From Burkholderia sp. BCC1644 (GTDB lineage: Bacteria; Pseudomonadota; Gammaproteobacteria; Burkholderiales; Burkholderiaceae): 64,000 bases of DNA. Where the stretch lies: positions 1 to 64,000 of the forward strand of contig NZ_CADFEI010000007.1 of the NCBI RefSeq assembly GCF_902833225.1, in the 5' to 3' direction. The position numbers were made by a program, and so were the translations under genes. Of the stretch, positions 1 through 9,314 are shown in pieces. Numbering within the stretch: position 1 is the stretch's first letter; each line of letters opens with the position of its first letter. Below the pieces are notes generated by a model. The model saw only the letters and a list, made by a program, of their open reading frames with translations. It searched no databases and was not told where the DNA came from.

Positions 1-131
<131 letters not shown>

Positions 132-252
132 CCGGCCGTTCGTTACCGTCGAACCGAATCCGAGGCACCGGCCGATTGCGGCTTCGGCCGGCGCCACGTG
201 AAGTCAGAGGGGGCCTCGGCAGCTCTCGAAACCAAAAAATGGAGTGAGATTC

Positions 253-993
253 ATGTCTCAGCGAATTGCGTACGTAACGGGCGGGATGGGCGGCATCGGC
301 ACCAGCATCTGCCAGCGTCTGTTGAAGGACGGCTTCAAGGTCGTCGCGGGTTGCGGCCCGAACTCGCCGCGCCGCGTGAAATGGATCGAGGACCAGAAGG
401 CACTCGGGTACGATTTCATCGCGTCGGAAGGCAACGTCGGCGACTGGGACTCGACCAAGGAAGCCTTCGACAAGGTCAAGGCCGAAGTCGGCGAAATCGA
501 CGTGCTGGTCAACAACGCGGGCATCACGCGCGACGTCGTGTTCCGCAAGATGACGCACGAAGACTGGACGGCCGTGATCGACACCAACCTGACGAGCCTG
601 TTCAACGTGACGAAGCAGGTGATCGACGGGATGGTCGAACGTGGCTGGGGCCGCATCATCAACATTTCGTCGGTGAACGGCCAGAAAGGGCAATTCGGCC
701 AGACCAACTACTCGACCGCGAAGGCCGGCATCCACGGCTTCACGATGTCGCTCGCACAGGAAGTCGCGACGAAGGGCGTGACGGTCAACACCGTGTCGCC
801 GGGCTACATCGGCACCGACATGGTGAAGGCGATCCGCCCCGACGTGCTCGAGAAGATCGTTGCGACGATCCCGGTGCGGCGTCTCGGCGGGCCCGAGGAA
901 ATCGGCTCGATCGTCGCGTGGCTCGCGTCGAACGATTCCGGTTTCGCGACGGGTGCCGACTTCTCGCTGAACGGCGGCCTGCACATGGGCTGA
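253..993 (+). CDS. phaB: Acetoacetyl-CoA reductase PhaB
   Basis: This 246-residue short-chain dehydrogenase reduces acetoacetyl-CoA to (R)-3-hydroxybutyryl-CoA with NADPH, the second step of PHB synthesis in the cytoplasm. The N-terminal Rossmann motif TGGMGGIG is at residues 9-16, the NNAG motif near residue 90 and the catalytic YxxxK pair at Tyr153/Lys157. Length matches the family. The ATG at 253 is chosen because GGAGTGAG at 241-248 gives a ribosome site at good distance; an in-frame GTG at 244 lies inside that site. phaA lies upstream and phaR downstream. Two GC-rich hairpins follow the stop codon. Confidence 0.95.
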   Translation: MSQRIAYVTGGMGGIGTSICQRLLKDGFKVVAGCGPNSPRRVKWIEDQKALGYDFIASEGNVGDWDSTKEAFDKVKAEVGEIDVLVNNAGITRDVVFRKMTHEDWTAVIDTNLTSLFNVTKQVIDGMVERGWGRIINISSVNGQKGQFGQTNYSTAKAGIHGFTMSLAQEVATKGVTVNTVSPGYIGTDMVKAIRPDVLEKIVATIPVRRLGGPEEIGSIVAWLASNDSGFATGADFSLNGGLHMG

Positions 994-999
994 TGCCCA

Positions 1000-1073
1000 G
1001 GCTGCGCGGGCCGGGTGGCCGCGCAGCCGGGTGTGTTCCGAAGGCCCCCGCCTCCCGGATTCGGGCGGCGGGG
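1000..1073 (+). terminator. Two strong GC hairpins between phaB and phaR
   Basis: GGCTGCGCGG (1000-1009) pairs perfectly with CCGCGCAGCC (1019-1028). A second stem, CCCCGCC (1046-1052) with GGCGGGG (1067-1073), encloses an inner CCCG/CGGG stem. Neither has a U-tract, so these are more likely attenuating or RNA-stabilising structures than classical rho-independent terminators. Confidence 0.4.
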
Positions 1074-1111
1074 ATTCGTCACTTGCGCTACGCTGCATTG
1101 AAAGGCGTTAC

Positions 1112-1678
1112 ATGACTACTACAAAGAAGACGGCCGAACGGCTCATCAAGAAGTACCCGAACCGCCGGCTCTACGATACCGAGACAAGCACGTACATTAC
1201 GCTCACCGACGTGAAGCAACTCGTGCTGGAGCAGGAGGATTTCAAGGTCGTCGATGCGAAATCCAACGAAGACCTGACGCGCAGCATCCTCTTGCAGATC
1301 ATCCTCGAAGAGGAAAGCGGCGGCGTGCCGATGTTCTCGTCGTCGATGCTGTCGCAGATCATCCGTTTCTACGGCCACGCGATGCAGGGAATGATGGGTA
1401 CGTACCTGGAAAAGAACATCCAGGCGTTCATCGACATCCAGAACAAGCTCGCGGATCAGTCGAAGAACCTGTACGAAGGCAACGCGATGAATCCGGAAGT
1501 CTGGTCGCAATTCATGAACATGCAGGCACCGATGATGCAGGGGATGATGACCAGCTACATCGAGCAGTCGAAGAACATGTTCGTGCAGATGCAGGAGCAG
1601 ATGCAGAACCAGGCGAAGTCGATGTTCAGCACGTTCCCGTTCAAGCAGCCGGGCGCGTCGGAGCCGGAAAAGAAGTAG
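1112..1678 (+). CDS. phaR: PHB synthesis repressor PhaR
   Basis: The 188-residue protein begins with the conserved PHB/PHA accumulation regulator DNA-binding domain (IKKYPNRRLYDT near residues 14-25, then the YITL strand). It continues with the PHB-accumulation domain and ends in a Met/Gln-rich segment. In related bacteria PhaR binds both DNA and PHB granules and represses phasin synthesis until polymer accumulates. The ATG at 1112 starts the family's usual N-terminus; the longer open frame from 1031 runs through the hairpins and is not used. It lies 118 bp after phaB and is probably partly co-transcribed with it. Confidence 0.95.
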   Translation: MTTTKKTAERLIKKYPNRRLYDTETSTYITLTDVKQLVLEQEDFKVVDAKSNEDLTRSILLQIILEEESGGVPMFSSSMLSQIIRFYGHAMQGMMGTYLEKNIQAFIDIQNKLADQSKNLYEGNAMNPEVWSQFMNMQAPMMQGMMTSYIEQSKNMFVQMQEQMQNQAKSMFSTFPFKQPGASEPEKK

Positions 1679-2106
1679 CGATGTCGCGGCAGGCCGGCCG
1701 CGGCGGCGCGAGCCGTCGGGCGTCGGTGCCGCGAAGCAAGGTGGCGCGGGGCGGCCGATCGCGTGCCCGGGCACGACGGTACGCGGCTGCTGCCTGCCGA
1801 AAGATATCGCCGACGGTCGTTCATGATCGTCGGCACGACATGCTCGCGCCGCATATGGGGCGGGCATGACCGTTGTCCAGTCGATCGAGATCCAGTCAGC
1901 AAACGAATTGAATCACCGGGCACGACGCGCCTGACGGTGCGCGCTTGTACCGGTGCAGGTGTTTGCCTGCCGACCCGACTCGGTGCGGACCGTGATGTGT
2001 CGACGCTGCCTTTGGCGAATCGCTGTATCGGGCCTCGGGCACGACAGGATGTTCGATGCCGCGTCGATGCGGTGCGCCGATAAAAACAATTCTACTGAGA
2101 GAAAGC
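1679..2106. other. Non-coding gap after phaR
   Basis: No convincing gene is seen. An inverted repeat GCCGACG (1809-1815) / CGTCGGC (1828-1834) has no U-tract. AT-richer sequence at about 2080-2100 (GATAAAAACAATTC) may hold the promoter of the next gene, but no clear -35/-10 pair was identified. Confidence 0.4.
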
Positions 2107-2952
2107 ATGCGACGGATCCGAATGGCATCGGCCGGCAGGCTGGGCGGTCTTGCTGCGGTGTTCATGTTTGGCGTTGGCCTGGCCGTTCCGGGCTTTGCGA
2201 TGGATTGCGCGAAAGCCGCGCAGCCGATCGAGAAGCGCATCTGTGCGAACGCCGCGCTGCGGGCGGCCGATGCGCGAATGAATTCAGCCTACGCGGGCGC
2301 GCTGAAGGCCGCGCCGGACGCGGCTATCCGCGACATGCTGGTGCGCAGCCAGCGCCGCTGGATCGGCGCGCGCAACAACCGTCTCGACGCCGATTACGAA
2401 GGCCGTCCGCTGGCCGCCAATGAAGTGCGCAAGGCAATCGACCGACGCAGCGCCGAGCTGGCCGATCAGTCCGGTAAAGGCCTGGTCGCGCGAGCGCTGG
2501 CCGAACGCCAGTGGCTCGCGAAATACACGGGCGGCCCGTTGACCGGTTTCGATGGAAACTGCGATTTCATTCCCGACGATGCGAGCGGCGCACACGTTTC
2601 ATATGCGTGTTTCGGCGCGGTTCATGTGCAGCATCGTGCACGCGTCTGCAGCCAGAGCGAGGACTGGGCGACCGGCGCGGTTTATCAGTACCGCTCGGTG
2701 AGCGCGGCCGACGGCGGGAAGGTGCGCCCGGTGGCGTTCTGCGAGACGCAGGCGCATGGGCAATCGTGTGATAGCGGTGGTGCGCAGTCCGGATGGGTGC
2801 GGGCGCGCACGTTCGGCGTGGATGGCCGTGCGCCGGCGCCGGCCGCCGGCATGCCGCAACTGGATGCGGAAATGTGGCCGATCGGCGACGGGGATGATGC
2901 GGTGTGGTTCGAACGGTGTCTGACTGCGTCGGTGTTTCCGGATGCGCGGTAA
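2107..2952 (+). CDS. Exported protein with LprI-like (DUF1311) domain
   Basis: The 281-residue product has a signal peptide (GLAAVFMFGVGLAVPGFA ending near residue 31). The mature N-terminus has the LprI/DUF1311 pattern: MDCAKAA, then EKRICANAALRAADARMN, then a Q/R-W segment. The family includes lysozyme-inhibitor-like periplasmic proteins, but many members are uncharacterised. The C-terminal half is rich in paired cysteines (for example CDF and YACFG) and matches nothing I recognise. The ATG at 2107 follows GAGAGAAA and directly precedes the signal peptide; the upstream in-frame ATG at 2056 would add a non-signal extension. A strong terminator follows, so it is probably monocistronic. Confidence 0.75.
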   Translation: MRRIRMASAGRLGGLAAVFMFGVGLAVPGFAMDCAKAAQPIEKRICANAALRAADARMNSAYAGALKAAPDAAIRDMLVRSQRRWIGARNNRLDADYEGRPLAANEVRKAIDRRSAELADQSGKGLVARALAERQWLAKYTGGPLTGFDGNCDFIPDDASGAHVSYACFGAVHVQHRARVCSQSEDWATGAVYQYRSVSAADGGKVRPVAFCETQAHGQSCDSGGAQSGWVRARTFGVDGRAPAPAAGMPQLDAEMWPIGDGDDAVWFERCLTASVFPDAR

Positions 2953-2978
2953 CGTGCAGCGTTTCGTGTTCTGGCAAG

Positions 2979-3000
2979 GCCCGCCATGGCGGGCTTTTTT
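2979..3000 (+). terminator. Rho-independent terminator of the LprI-like gene
   Basis: GCCCGCCA / TGGCGGGC form a perfect 16 bp palindrome (2979-2994) followed by six T (2995-3000). Confidence 0.9.
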
Positions 3001-3117
3001 ATTGTTCGTCGGCGGGGGCATGCGCAGCCGATGTCGATCGATCATCGGCTGCGATGTCACACACGTGTGCGCCGCATGACCAGCGGTTCAGACCGAGGCC
3101 ATTCGTTTCGTTGTCGC

Positions 3118-3372
3118 TCAGTGCGCGGGACTGAAGTCCTGGTCGTCGTCCGACGGTGGCAGGTCGAGCACGAGCTTGACGGCGCTGTAGTTCGCCTTGA
3201 GCGAAAACACGCGGCCGATCACGAGGAACGTCTGCCGCGAATTCTCGAGTTCGACGAAGTCGCCCGGTTGCGGTACGTGCGCACCCTGGTCGTAGGAGAA
3301 GCTGGTGCTGGTTTGCTCGCCGATGGCTTCGGCTGCGTGTTCGGTGAATTCGATCGTGATGTGGGTAGTCAT
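3118..3372 (-). CDS. Conserved hypothetical protein
   Basis: An 84-residue cytoplasmic protein is read from the ATG at 3372. It is hydrophilic, with a FVELENS stretch, a short beta-rich region (FLVIGRVFSLKA) and an acidic C-terminus (PPSDDDQD). No family is recognised. An upstream in-frame ATG would give a longer, atypical N-terminus. Codon use is normal for the chromosome, which supports a real gene. It faces the upstream gene tail to tail and is followed on the right by an apparently gene-free stretch. Confidence 0.6.
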   Translation of the reverse strand: MTTHITIEFTEHAAEAIGEQTSTSFSYDQGAHVPQPGDFVELENSRQTFLVIGRVFSLKANYSAVKLVLDLPPSDDDQDFSPAH

Positions 3373-4095
3373 GCGGGCCCCGATATGGCTGATTGAAGAG
3401 ACTGGAAGCCTCGATTTTCGCATAGCGGCTGGCAGCATTCGTGCTGGTGTTGCGCGATGCGGCCAGTCGATGGCGAGTCGACCGTTCCCCGTTTAGCAGT
3501 GAAAGAGTCATATCCGGCTCAGTGTCGGAGACGGGGCGTTGGTGCGCGACATGCGGAATCGACGCTCCCTGTTGCCCCTCTCTGTCCATTTTGGGCTGCT
3601 GGATCTGACTGGTTTGCTTGCACCACCAGTTTGCGTGGCGCACCGCCACGCTCGTATTGGCTGGCCAACACGTAAAGCAGTGACAACCACGCTTCGCGAT
3701 GGTTGCCGAGTCAGTCGAGGATGGGGGCTGCATGTAGAGCAGTCCCGTGGCCGCGCAGTGCAGGCGATACGCGCGCCTCTCACGACGGCGAATCTGAAGG
3801 GGATGGTTCAGTGGGGCATGCCGTGGGTGCCGGGGCAATTCAACAACGAGATCAAAGGTATCGACAGCACCTGGCACCGCAAACTGTTGTAGCGGTCCTG
3901 CTACGCGGTTATGTCATGGAGCAAAGCCATTGTTCCGAGATACTGGAGCAAGGCGACATCTGCGTTGTCGGTAACTCGACCTGCCATGACACACGCAGCG
4001 GCTTGGTCATCCATTTCAAGAAGGAAGTCACGGAGGTCGATCGGATGGCTTTGCGTATCTGCTACGAGGCTGATAAACGACAAGCAGGCTGCGTG
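3373..4095. other. Gene-poor stretch beside the M16 genes
   Basis: Codon bias is weak in all frames and no gene is recognised. Open frames on both strands (for example 3539-3892 + and 3901-4083 -) lack ribosome sites and family features. A perfect hairpin GCGTGGC / GCCACGC lies at 3633-3651. The sequence looks like eroded or imported DNA at the edge of the M16 segment. Confidence 0.4.
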
Positions 4096-5442
4096 CTATT
4101 TCTCCGCAAACGTCCCGGCCTCGATCCACACCATCTTGCCGGGATTCAGATACTTGCGGATGGCGGTGTTGACCTGATCGACGGTCAGGGCGCGGACGCG
4201 CTGCGGATAGGTATCGAGGTCGCTCAGCGGACGATCCTGGAGCACGGTCTGGGCGATCATGGCGGCCATCTGCCCGGTGGTTTCCATGGAGACTTGATGG
4301 CGGCCGATCATGCCGTCCTTGCGTGCATCCAGTTCCGCCTGGGTAACCCCTTGTTTCCACCAGGCATCCAGAATGCGGCGCGTGCTGGCAACGCCCTTGT
4401 CCAGCAGGGGCGGGGCGAAGCTGCTGGTGATGACGAATCCGCCGTCCATCAGGGAGAGCCCGGACAGGCTGGCACGGATGCCGTAGGTCAGGCCTTCCTT
4501 GTCGCGGACGCTCGCCATCAGCCGGCCAGTGAAGCCGTTCCCGAGGACGTTGACGGCCGCGCTCAAGGGCAGGTAATCGGCATCGTTCGCGCGCAGGTCG
4601 ATGGCCTGACCCAGCATCACGCTGACGGATGCCTTGTCCTTCATTGCGATTCGCTGCATGTCGGCCTGGCTCGCCTTGGGTGGCGGACTCTGTCGCACGA
4701 GGGCCTTGCCACCGCTCCAGCCCGCGAAGGCCTCGGTCACCGTGGATTGCAGGCGACCCGGGTCCGCTCCACCCACTACCACCAGCGTCATATGTGCCGG
4801 TCCGTAGTAGGTTCGATGAAACGCCTTGATATCGTCCAGCGTGGCAGCGGCAATGGCCTCGAGCATCCGCTCGCGCGGCACCGGGGCGTTGAGGTGCGCA
4901 TCGGGGTAGATGGATCGATGCAGCGCGTCGCTGGCCCGGACCGACGGGTTTTCTCCGGCGTTACGGACCGCGGCCTCCAGCCGGGTCTTGGCCTTGGCCA
5001 GTTCCTCCGGCTTGAAGGCCGGCAGGCGCAACTGCTCGGCCATCAGGTCGATCAGCGTCGGCAGATCCTTGGTCAGGCATTGGCCGTGTATGCCGACGTA
5101 GCCACCGTCGGACTGGAACGACAACTGCGCACCGAGGCTGTCCAGCAGCGCGGAGATCGCCACCTTGTCGCGACGGGCGCTGCCATCCTGCAGCAACATG
5201 CCGGTCAGCAGGGGCACGGCCGGATTGGCTGTCTTGCTGGCCGCGTCGGCGTCGCCCAGGGGCATGACACCGGACAGGGACACCATTTCATGCGGCGGCA
5301 TCGGATAGGTCAGCAGCGCGATGCTGCCGGCCTGGGCGCGCACGACGCGGTCGGCGATGCCTGCCTGAGCCGCAACAGGCAGCCACAGCACGGCGAACCA
5401 CACGAACCACGTCCGCAGATGGCTGAAACGCAGATGCTTCAT
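4096..5442 (-). CDS. M16 family peptidase-like protein, non-catalytic partner
   Basis: This 448-residue protein has an N-terminal signal peptide (hydrophobic up to AAQAG near residue 28) and two M16 domains. The zinc motif HxxEH is absent from the first domain. The C-terminal domain keeps the GLTYGI...S segment that carries the substrate-binding Arg/Tyr region of M16 partner subunits. In M16B two-subunit peptidases one chain holds zinc and the other supplies the R/Y pair; this protein fits the second role. Its ATG overlaps the stop of the upstream catalytic gene by 4 bp (5439-5442), so the two are translationally coupled. It probably acts in the periplasm. Confidence 0.85.
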   Translation of the reverse strand: MKHLRFSHLRTWFVWFAVLWLPVAAQAGIADRVVRAQAGSIALLTYPMPPHEMVSLSGVMPLGDADAASKTANPAVPLLTGMLLQDGSARRDKVAISALLDSLGAQLSFQSDGGYVGIHGQCLTKDLPTLIDLMAEQLRLPAFKPEELAKAKTRLEAAVRNAGENPSVRASDALHRSIYPDAHLNAPVPRERMLEAIAAATLDDIKAFHRTYYGPAHMTLVVVGGADPGRLQSTVTEAFAGWSGGKALVRQSPPPKASQADMQRIAMKDKASVSVMLGQAIDLRANDADYLPLSAAVNVLGNGFTGRLMASVRDKEGLTYGIRASLSGLSLMDGGFVITSSFAPPLLDKGVASTRRILDAWWKQGVTQAELDARKDGMIGRHQVSMETTGQMAAMIAQTVLQDRPLSDLDTYPQRVRALTVDQVNTAIRKYLNPGKMVWIEAGTFAEK

Positions 5443-6803
5443 GAAGATTGCTCCGGGACGAACCAGCCGGTTGTGCTCTGATTTTCAATGAGGTACTTGC
5501 GGGCGACGCGCTGCACGTCGGCGGGCGTCACCTTCTCCAGTTCTTCAAGCTCGGTGACGAACCGTGTCCAGTCGCCCAGCGAGACCGCGTAGCCCAATCG
5601 GGCGGACGTCAAGCTGACGCCGTCACGCTGGTAGATCTGATCGGCCCGGTACGGCCCCAGCACCCGCTGGATATCCTCGCGAGTGACGCCCTCGGTCTTG
5701 ATGCGCTCCAGTTCGGTCCAGGCGATTTTCTCGGCCTGCTCGTGTTTCGCGTCGGGCGGCAGGCTGACGGTCACCACGAACGGACCGGGGTCGCGCAGCG
5801 CATGGAAGCTGGCGCCGGCTTGCGTGGCAATCGAGGTGTCGACCAGTGCGCGATACAGCGGGCTGCTCTTGCCCTGGCTCAATACTAGGCCCAGTACGGT
5901 CAGGGCCGCCGCATCGGGGTCAAGCGCACGCGGCGCCTTGAAGGCGATGATCAGATTGCCTGTTGCGCCTGCGCGTTTGAGCACCAGCCTTCGAGGCCCC
6001 TGCTGCGGAGGTTCTTCGGTCGTGACAGCAGGGATGGCCTTGGGCGCGTGCGGGATGCCGCTGTAGTACTGCCTGACCCAGCCCAACGCCTGGTCCGGCC
6101 GAAAATCGCCGACCAGGATGACGACTGCGTTGTCCGGCCAGTAGAAGGTGTCGTAGAAGCGGCGCAGCTTGTCCACGCTCACATGCTCGATGTCGCTACG
6201 CCAGCCGATGGTGGGATGGTGATAGGGGTGCGCCTGGTAAGCAGTGGCCATGACCTGCTGGAACAATGCGGTGAAAGGGCGGTTCTCGCCCCGCTCGTAC
6301 TCGTTGCGTACCACCGTCATCTCGCTGGCCAGATCTTCCGGGCGCAGCAGGAGGTTGCGCATGCGGTCGGCCTCGATGGCGATGTAGCCTTCCAGCGCAT
6401 CGCGCCCGAGCGTGCCGAAGTAGTTGGTGCGGTCCATCGAGGTGGTTGCGTTGAAGGTCGCGCCCACTCGCTCCATGTAGCTGTTCAGTGAATTGCCGAG
6501 CGCCTTGTTGTAGTGCCGGCTGCCCTTGAACATCAGGTGCTCGAGCAGGTGGGTGTCGCCGGTCGTGCCGGCGGCTTCGTTGCGTGAGCCCACTTGGTAC
6601 AGCACCTGGAAACTGACCACCGTCGCAGCGGGATCGGGCAAGGCAAGCACGGTGAGACCGTTGGCATCCAGGCGGTATTCGTCGATACCGCCCAGGGAGC
6701 GGACGTGGGTAAAACCCGCTACCTCGACGGGTTGGGCCATCGCCGTGCCTGCAATCAACAGGCACAGCGAGAGCCCGGTGCATATCAAACGTCGTACTGA
6801 CAT
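5439..6803 (-). CDS. M16 family zinc metallopeptidase, catalytic subunit
   Basis: The 454-residue product has a signal peptide (cleavage near AMAQ, residue 24) and the inverted zinc motif HLLEH at residues 85-89, with a likely third ligand Glu in the EMTVVRNEYE stretch (about 161-168). Two M16 domains follow, giving the normal size of an M16B periplasmic protease. The start is fixed by AAGGACG 6-12 bases upstream of the ATG. It forms an operon with the non-catalytic partner downstream and probably with the small exported gene upstream. The genes are less GC-biased than their neighbours and lie beside a gene-poor stretch, which hints at acquisition. Confidence 0.9.
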   Translation of the reverse strand: MSVRRLICTGLSLCLLIAGTAMAQPVEVAGFTHVRSLGGIDEYRLDANGLTVLALPDPAATVVSFQVLYQVGSRNEAAGTTGDTHLLEHLMFKGSRHYNKALGNSLNSYMERVGATFNATTSMDRTNYFGTLGRDALEGYIAIEADRMRNLLLRPEDLASEMTVVRNEYERGENRPFTALFQQVMATAYQAHPYHHPTIGWRSDIEHVSVDKLRRFYDTFYWPDNAVVILVGDFRPDQALGWVRQYYSGIPHAPKAIPAVTTEEPPQQGPRRLVLKRAGATGNLIIAFKAPRALDPDAAALTVLGLVLSQGKSSPLYRALVDTSIATQAGASFHALRDPGPFVVTVSLPPDAKHEQAEKIAWTELERIKTEGVTREDIQRVLGPYRADQIYQRDGVSLTSARLGYAVSLGDWTRFVTELEELEKVTPADVQRVARKYLIENQSTTGWFVPEQSS

Positions 6804-6860
6804 GGAACGTCCTTTCGTGTAGGCAGGATGAACGCGGAAGATCGGGTGCCGGCCCGGCGG

Positions 6861-7382
6861 TCAGTTGACCTGCCATGCGTCGAGCGCGGCGAACGTGAAG
6901 TCTTTCATATTTTCCGATGCACGTTGATTGATGGCGCGTTGCGGGGACATCAATGCCGTGATGCGCCCGTTGACGGCCATACGCTGTTTGACCGTCGATG
7001 CGTAGCGACAGACGGCGCGATCTCCGTTAAATGTGCAGATCACCTGAAAGCGATTGTCGGGCTTGGACTTCTTCGATGACGCATCGTCCTGGGGTTTGGC
7101 GGCAAACAACGCAGGCAGGAGATCGATCGACGCTGAAGCACCGGCGGAAAATCGGGACTCGTCGCCGGTGCCCCGGTCGAGCGTGGCGGCGATGGAGGCG
7201 CGACTGGGCAGTCTGTCGCACGCGACGCGGTTTGGGGGCCAACGGCCCGCGTTGACCCGGGCGGTATGCTGCCGTGCCGGTTCTGCCGTCGTGGGCGTGG
7301 CGGCCTCGGCGTTCATCGAGGCCGGTACGGCGACCAGCAGCGCAAGTCGGCGCGCGAGCACGCGCAAGGTGGCGACCTTCAT
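6861..7382 (-). CDS. Small exported protein upstream of the M16 pair
   Basis: A 173-residue protein is read from the ATG at 7382, chosen because MKVATLRVLARRLALLVAV is a clear signal peptide start and GGAACGGGA lies just upstream. The mature part ends with a region containing two cysteines (FQVICTFNGDRAVCRYA) and a basic/hydrophobic C-terminus. No family is recognised. It ends 57 bp before the M16 catalytic subunit on the same strand, so it may be first in that operon and could be a partner or substrate; this is inference from position only. Confidence 0.55.
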   Translation of the reverse strand: MKVATLRVLARRLALLVAVPASMNAEAATPTTAEPARQHTARVNAGRWPPNRVACDRLPSRASIAATLDRGTGDESRFSAGASASIDLLPALFAAKPQDDASSKKSKPDNRFQVICTFNGDRAVCRYASTVKQRMAVNGRITALMSPQRAINQRASENMKDFTFAALDAWQVN

Positions 7383-7949
7383 TCGGCATCCCGTTCCAGG
7401 GTAAGGGCGATCGACGCGCGACCGCAATCGATAGGCTCGTGCGGCCCGACTTCGTGACATCGAAGGCAGCGCGGCCTCGTGGCGAGCTGGTGAGCCAAAT
7501 TCGACCCGACGTGGCAATGCAGGCGGGGCGGGGAGACTCAGGTGCGATGCTACTTCGCGCCCCATCATCGTGAAATGAGACGAGTTCGAATTTTTGGGGC
7601 AGAACGGGCGTATTCGTCAGCACGACCCGCCCATGAAAGATCGTGAACGCAGGCTGCGTTTCGCCTTCCTTTCGGTCGAAAGCTCGCGGATGCAGCACAC
7701 CGGGATTGGAAGGAAGCGTGGTGCTGTGAGCGCATCAAGTTCCTTTGTTTGGGTGTCGCGCGGGCTGATCGGACGGCAATGCATTGTTTCAAAATGAAAG
7801 GGACATATCAAGCATGCCTTGCATGACGGCCGTTGGCGGGGCGTGCATCCGATTTGACGGTCGATGCCGCCGCCGGCCGCCTGTTTTGCCTCGCCACCCC
7901 TAAATCGCTGTAAACTCACGCTTTTGCTGCCACGCCCCCACACATCCAG
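7383..7949. other. Intergenic region between divergent units (M16 operon and rimO)
   Basis: No gene is recognised. The right end carries a candidate rimO promoter (7886-7914). Open frames on both strands lack codon bias and ribosome sites. Confidence 0.4.
7886..7914 (+). promoter_or_regulatory. Candidate sigma-70 promoter of rimO
   Basis: TTGCCT (7886-7891), a 17 bp spacer and TGTAAA (7909-7914) lie 35 bp before the rimO ATG. There is no clear Shine-Dalgarno sequence before the ATG. Confidence 0.4.
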
Positions 7950-9311
7950 ATGTCCCAATCCCCCAAAGTAGGGTTCGTATCCCTCGGCTGCCCCAAGGCG
8001 CTCGTCGATTCCGAACAAATCATCACGCAGCTGCGCGCCGAAGGTTATGAAATCTCCGGCACCTACGACGGTGCCGACCTCGTCGTCGTGAACACCTGCG
8101 GCTTCATCGACGAAGCCGTGCAGGAAAGCCTCGACGCGATCGGCGAAGCGCTGACCGAGAACGGCAAGGTGATCGTCACCGGCTGCCTCGGCGCGAAGTC
8201 GAGCGCCAGCGGCTCGAACCTGATCGAGGAAGTCCATCCGAAGGTGCTCGCCGTCACCGGCCCGCACGCGGTGGGCGAAGTGATGCAGGCCGTGCATTCG
8301 CACCTGCCGAAGCCGCACGACCCGTTCACCGACCTCGTGCCGGCGGCCGGCATCAAGCTCACGCCGCGCCACTACGCATACCTGAAGATTTCCGAAGGCT
8401 GCAACCACCGTTGCACGTTCTGCATCATCCCGTCGATGCGCGGCGACCTCGTGTCGCGCCCGGTCGCCGAAGTGATGCTGGAAGCCGAGAACCTGTTCAA
8501 GTCGGGCGTGAAGGAACTGCTCGTGATCTCGCAGGACACGAGCGCATACGGCGTCGACGTGAAGTACCGCACGGGCTTCTGGAACGGCAAGCCGATCAAG
8601 ACGCGCATGACCGACCTCGTCGCCGCGCTCGGCGAACTCGCCGCACAGTACGGCGCGTGGGTGCGCCTGCACTACGTGTACCCGTACCCGAGCGTCGACG
8701 AAGTGATTCCGCTGATGGCCGAAGGTCCGTTCAAGGGGCACGTGCTGCCGTATCTCGACGTGCCGTTCCAGCACGCGCATCCGGAAGTGCTGAAGCGCAT
8801 GAAGCGTCCGGCGAACGCCGAGAAGGTGCTCGAGCGCGTGCAGAAGTGGCGCGAGATCTGCCCGGACCTGACGATCCGCAGTACCTTCATCGCGGGCTTC
8901 CCCGGCGAGACGGAAGAGCAGTTCGAAACGCTGCTCGACTTCATCCGCGAGGCGGAACTCGATCGCGTCGGCTGCTTCGCCTATTCGCCGGTCGAAGGCG
9001 CCACCGCGAACGAACTCGACGGCGCGCTGCCGGATGACGTTCGCGAGGAACGCCGCGCGCGCTTCATGGAAGTCGCCGAGGAAGTGTCGGCGAACCGCAT
9101 CCAGCGCAAGGTCGGCAAGACGCTGAAGGTGCTGATCGACGAAGTCAGCGAGGAAGGCGGTATCGGCCGCACGGCAGCCGATGCGCCGGAAATCGACGGT
9201 GTCGTCTATGTCGAACCGGCGACGAAGGCATCGAAGCGCTACAAGGTCGGCGATTTCGTGTCCGTGAAGATCACGGGCGCCGACGGTCACGATCTGTGGG
9301 GCGAGGTGTAA
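7950..9311 (+). CDS. rimO: Ribosomal protein uS12 methylthiotransferase RimO
   Basis: This 453-residue radical SAM enzyme attaches a methylthio group to an aspartate of ribosomal protein S12. It uses two [4Fe-4S] clusters. The N-terminal UPF0004 domain supplies Cys14 (SLGCPK), Cys50 (NTCGF) and Cys79 (TGCLG). The radical SAM motif CNHRCTFC supplies Cys151, Cys155 and Cys158. A C-terminal TRAM domain ends with HDLWGEV. Length and all six cysteines match the RimO family, and SLGCPK with NTCGF distinguishes it from MiaB. The kinase gene starts 3 bp after the stop, so the two are co-transcribed. Confidence 0.97.
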   Translation: MSQSPKVGFVSLGCPKALVDSEQIITQLRAEGYEISGTYDGADLVVVNTCGFIDEAVQESLDAIGEALTENGKVIVTGCLGAKSSASGSNLIEEVHPKVLAVTGPHAVGEVMQAVHSHLPKPHDPFTDLVPAAGIKLTPRHYAYLKISEGCNHRCTFCIIPSMRGDLVSRPVAEVMLEAENLFKSGVKELLVISQDTSAYGVDVKYRTGFWNGKPIKTRMTDLVAALGELAAQYGAWVRLHYVYPYPSVDEVIPLMAEGPFKGHVLPYLDVPFQHAHPEVLKRMKRPANAEKVLERVQKWREICPDLTIRSTFIAGFPGETEEQFETLLDFIREAELDRVGCFAYSPVEGATANELDGALPDDVREERRARFMEVAEEVSANRIQRKVGKTLKVLIDEVSEEGGIGRTAADAPEIDGVVYVEPATKASKRYKVGDFVSVKITGADGHDLWGEV

Positions 9312-9314
9312 GCG

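Noticed and set aside
3539..3892. A possible 117-residue protein before the M16 genes
   Set aside because: No ribosome site, weak codon bias and no recognisable family; it could be a relic but cannot be supported.
3901..4083. A 60-residue minus-strand frame directly downstream of the M16 partner gene
   Set aside because: No start signal or family features.
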